A stretch of DNA of 64,000 bases, taken from Legionella septentrionalis. GTDB lineage: Bacteria > Pseudomonadota > Gammaproteobacteria > Legionellales > Legionellaceae. A program made the translations under genes and the position numbers. Shown piece by piece: positions 62,561-64,000 of this stretch. The notes below the pieces were generated by a model. It saw only the letters and a list, made by a program, of their open reading frames with translations. It made no database searches and had not been told where the DNA came from. Where the stretch lies: NCBI RefSeq assembly GCF_003989745.1, contig NZ_RZGS01000004.1, positions 39,972 through 103,971 on the forward strand, given 5' to 3'. How positions within the stretch are numbered: the stretch's first letter is position 1; each line of letters opens with the position of its first letter.

Positions 62561-63346
62561 ATGCAGCCACTTTTAAATATTGCAATCAGCGCCGCCCGTC
62601 AGGCAGGCGATATTATTGTTCGCCACATGGAGCAACTTGACCGCATCAAAATTACTGCAAAAAGCGCCGAGGAATACTTTTCAGAAGTGGATATCAAAGC
62701 GGAGCAAGCGATCATCAATGCAATCCATAAAGCTTATCCTGACCATGGGATAATCGCTGAAGAAAGCGGCGTTTATAAAGAAGATGCCGAAACAGTCTGG
62801 ATCATTGATCCATTGGATGGTACAAGCAATTACTTGCACGGCTTTCCCTTTTTCGCTGTATCCATTGCGGTTAAAATAAAAAACCGCATTGAACATGGCG
62901 TAGTTTATGATCCATTACGGCATGAGTGCTTTGCCGCAAGCCGCGGCCGCGGGGCACGCTTAAACGATCACCGTATTCGCGTATCCAAACAAACCCAATT
63001 AAATTCATCTTTATTAGGCACCGGGCTTTCTTTTCGTAATGAAGCACGCGCCAAACGCTATCTTCCCACTCTTGAAGCCTTGTTTGGTAAATGTGCCGGG
63101 GTCCGGCGCACTGGTGCGGCAGCTTTGGATTTGGCTTATGTAGCCAGTGGCCGCCTGGATGGTTTTTGGGAATTTGATTTACGTCCCTGGGACATTGCCG
63201 CCGGTGCTTTACTGGTGCAAGAAGCCGGTGGGTTAATAGGCGACTTGCGGGGCCGCGAAGATTTTTTAAAATACGGAGACATCGTAGCTGGCACGCCTAA
63301 AGTGTTTAAATCCTTAATTCAAACCTTAAGCCCTGCCATTATTTAA
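62561..63346 (+). CDS. suhB: Inositol-1-monophosphatase family protein SuhB
   Basis: The IMPase motifs are present: AEESGVY, WIIDPLDGTSNYLHGFPFFAVSIAV (metal-binding aspartates near residues 85-93; sequence quoted in parts) and WDIAAGALLVQEAGG near 213. The 261-residue protein is of usual length. SuhB in enterobacteria also acts in rRNA transcription antitermination with Nus factors. A hairpin follows 43 bases after the stop. Confidence 0.93.
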   Translation: MQPLLNIAISAARQAGDIIVRHMEQLDRIKITAKSAEEYFSEVDIKAEQAIINAIHKAYPDHGIIAEESGVYKEDAETVWIIDPLDGTSNYLHGFPFFAVSIAVKIKNRIEHGVVYDPLRHECFAASRGRGARLNDHRIRVSKQTQLNSSLLGTGLSFRNEARAKRYLPTLEALFGKCAGVRRTGAAALDLAYVASGRLDGFWEFDLRPWDIAAGALLVQEAGGLIGDLRGREDFLKYGDIVAGTPKVFKSLIQTLSPAII

Positions 63347-63388
63347 TGGATTTGTGTTTGATATTTTCCAATTAAAATTCATTCATGA

Positions 63389-63413
63389 CCTGATTAGCGC
63401 ATGGCTAATCAGG
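63389..63413 (+). terminator. Perfect 10-base hairpin after suhB
   Basis: CCTGATTAGC (63389-63398) and GCTAATCAGG (63404-63413) pair around GCATG. No T-run follows. It would be the 3' end of the suhB transcript. Confidence 0.5.
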
Positions 63414-63721
63414 GCGCGAGAGGCAATCCATCCACAAAGATTCAATTTTTTCTTGCTTATGGCAGCCCCTCAGGCTCTCCATGCTTAAATCCGAGTTAGC
63501 GACACAATTTATGCATGATTTGAAAAAAGTTGGCAAACAAGGAAAAAGCAGTAAGTCCCTAAACTCTTGTTGCGCATTGCAGGAACCTTTACATCTGAAA
63601 ACATGTTTGATGACATTCTTTGAGGCGAGTTGCGTTTATTGGAATCAACGCCATATCAAAATTGGCTATAATTTACGCACAAGATGATTAAATGAGAAAC
63701 AACATGCCTGAATAGGTTTCA

Positions 63722-63822
63722 TCCAGATGCCAACGTCTAGAATGCCGTTTTTTATGCCACTCCAAGCGTTTTTTAAGCTAGGGGGCATAGTGCTGAACCC
63801 AACGATAAATGGTCGTGTGATC
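63722..63822 (-). pseudogene. Decayed IS6-family transposase fragment
   Basis: The minus strand from 63822 reads DHTTIYRWVQHYAP, then an in-frame TAG, then LKKRLEWHKKRHSRRWHLDETYSGM. This is the IS6/IS240-type transposase segment that starts at the VDHTTIYRWVQ helix and reaches the DETY aspartate of the DDE triad. Both ends are missing, the frame is stopped, and the match ends after DETY. It is a remnant only. Confidence 0.8.
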
Positions 63823-63823
63823 T

Positions 63824-64000
63824 AGGTTCTGTCGACATTTATCTTAACCAAAGGGCGGTTGCAGCAATATAAATGAACGATAAAAAAGATTGAGCAAGTT
63901 TATCATATCGTGTTGCCACTCTTCTAAAATGTTTGAGTTTATTAAACATGCGTTCGATAAGGTTGCGTTCTTTATAAATATCTTTGTCATACTCCCTGAG
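63824..64000 (-). mobile_element. IS5-family insertion sequence, right part cut by the window edge
   Basis: The minus strand from 64000 is open for 53 codons to a TAA at 63839-63841: REYDKDIYKERNLIERMFNKL, then KHFRRVATRYDKLAQSF and LSFIYIAATALWLR (sequence quoted in parts). This is the C-terminal end of an IS5-family (IS427-like) transposase with the final glutamate of the DDE triad in IERMFNKLK. The element probably ends at GGTTCTGTCGACA (63825-63837), which would be its terminal repeat, just where the IS6 remnant begins. Confidence 0.78.

Noticed and set aside
63481..63687. 68-codon plus-strand frame after suhB
   Set aside because: No ribosome site, no similarity to any family, and a poorly biased amino-acid make-up; treated as chance.

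Overview
The window reads as a chromosomal segment of a gammaproteobacterium, most likely of the order Legionellales (Coxiellaceae/Legionellaceae-like). This is inferred from a Wip-type phosphatase resembling Legionella Dot/Icm effectors, several lineage-restricted hypothetical proteins, the accA-tilS, mraZ-rsmH-ftsL-ftsI and trmJ-iscS neighbourhoods, and an AT-leaning base composition. No composition statistics or database searches were run, so the taxonomic call is an inference.

Layout. 1-4.5 kb is housekeeping: tilS (cut by the left edge), accA, a phosphopantetheinyl transferase, birA and csrA. 4.7-38 kb is a large surface-polysaccharide (O-antigen type) locus, almost entirely on the minus strand. 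It holds a WecA/WbpL-type initiating transferase, three tandem paralogous glycosyltransferases, methyltransferases, a WbqC-like protein, an ABC exporter (Wzm plus two Wzt ATPases), a further glycosyltransferase, a deacetylase-like protein, two AsnB-type amidotransferases, three NAD-dependent epimerases and two DegT-type aminotransferases. It also holds the full WbpA-WbpB-WbpE-WbpD-WbpI set expected to make UDP-ManNAc(3NAc)A. The natural reading is that activated, possibly amidated, uronic sugars are built on undecaprenyl phosphate by these enzymes and exported by the Wzm/Wzt transporter.

Inside this locus (13.3-18.6 kb) lies a rearranged island. Three plus-strand genes (A, B, C) encode one unrecognised membrane-associated protein family. 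They alternate with a second wzt, a GNAT acetyltransferase and a decayed 5' fragment of that second wzt. The duplicated DNA extends into the upstream region, so a divergent wzt/family-gene unit appears to have been copied and one wzt copy lost.

38-50 kb is mixed. It contains a decayed glycosyltransferase end, a methyltransferase, lipA, a CDGSH protein with one degenerate site, a thioredoxin/CcdA-like fusion, a four-gene lipid A modification cassette (LAB_N, GT2, PAP2, ArnT-like), an M50 protease, pdxB, a large coiled-coil protein of effector-like appearance and a short trhO.

50-62.5 kb holds the Wip-like phosphatase, a broken dcw cluster (mraZ-rsmH-ftsL-ftsI, then an insertion, then murE), coaX, rnpB, fis, iscA, iscS and trmJ. 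The mraZ promoter is clear and carries AGTG-type repeats that look like an MraZ operator. suhB is divergent from trmJ. The right edge (63.7-64 kb) is a decayed IS6-family transposase abutting the end of an IS5-family element that runs out of the window.
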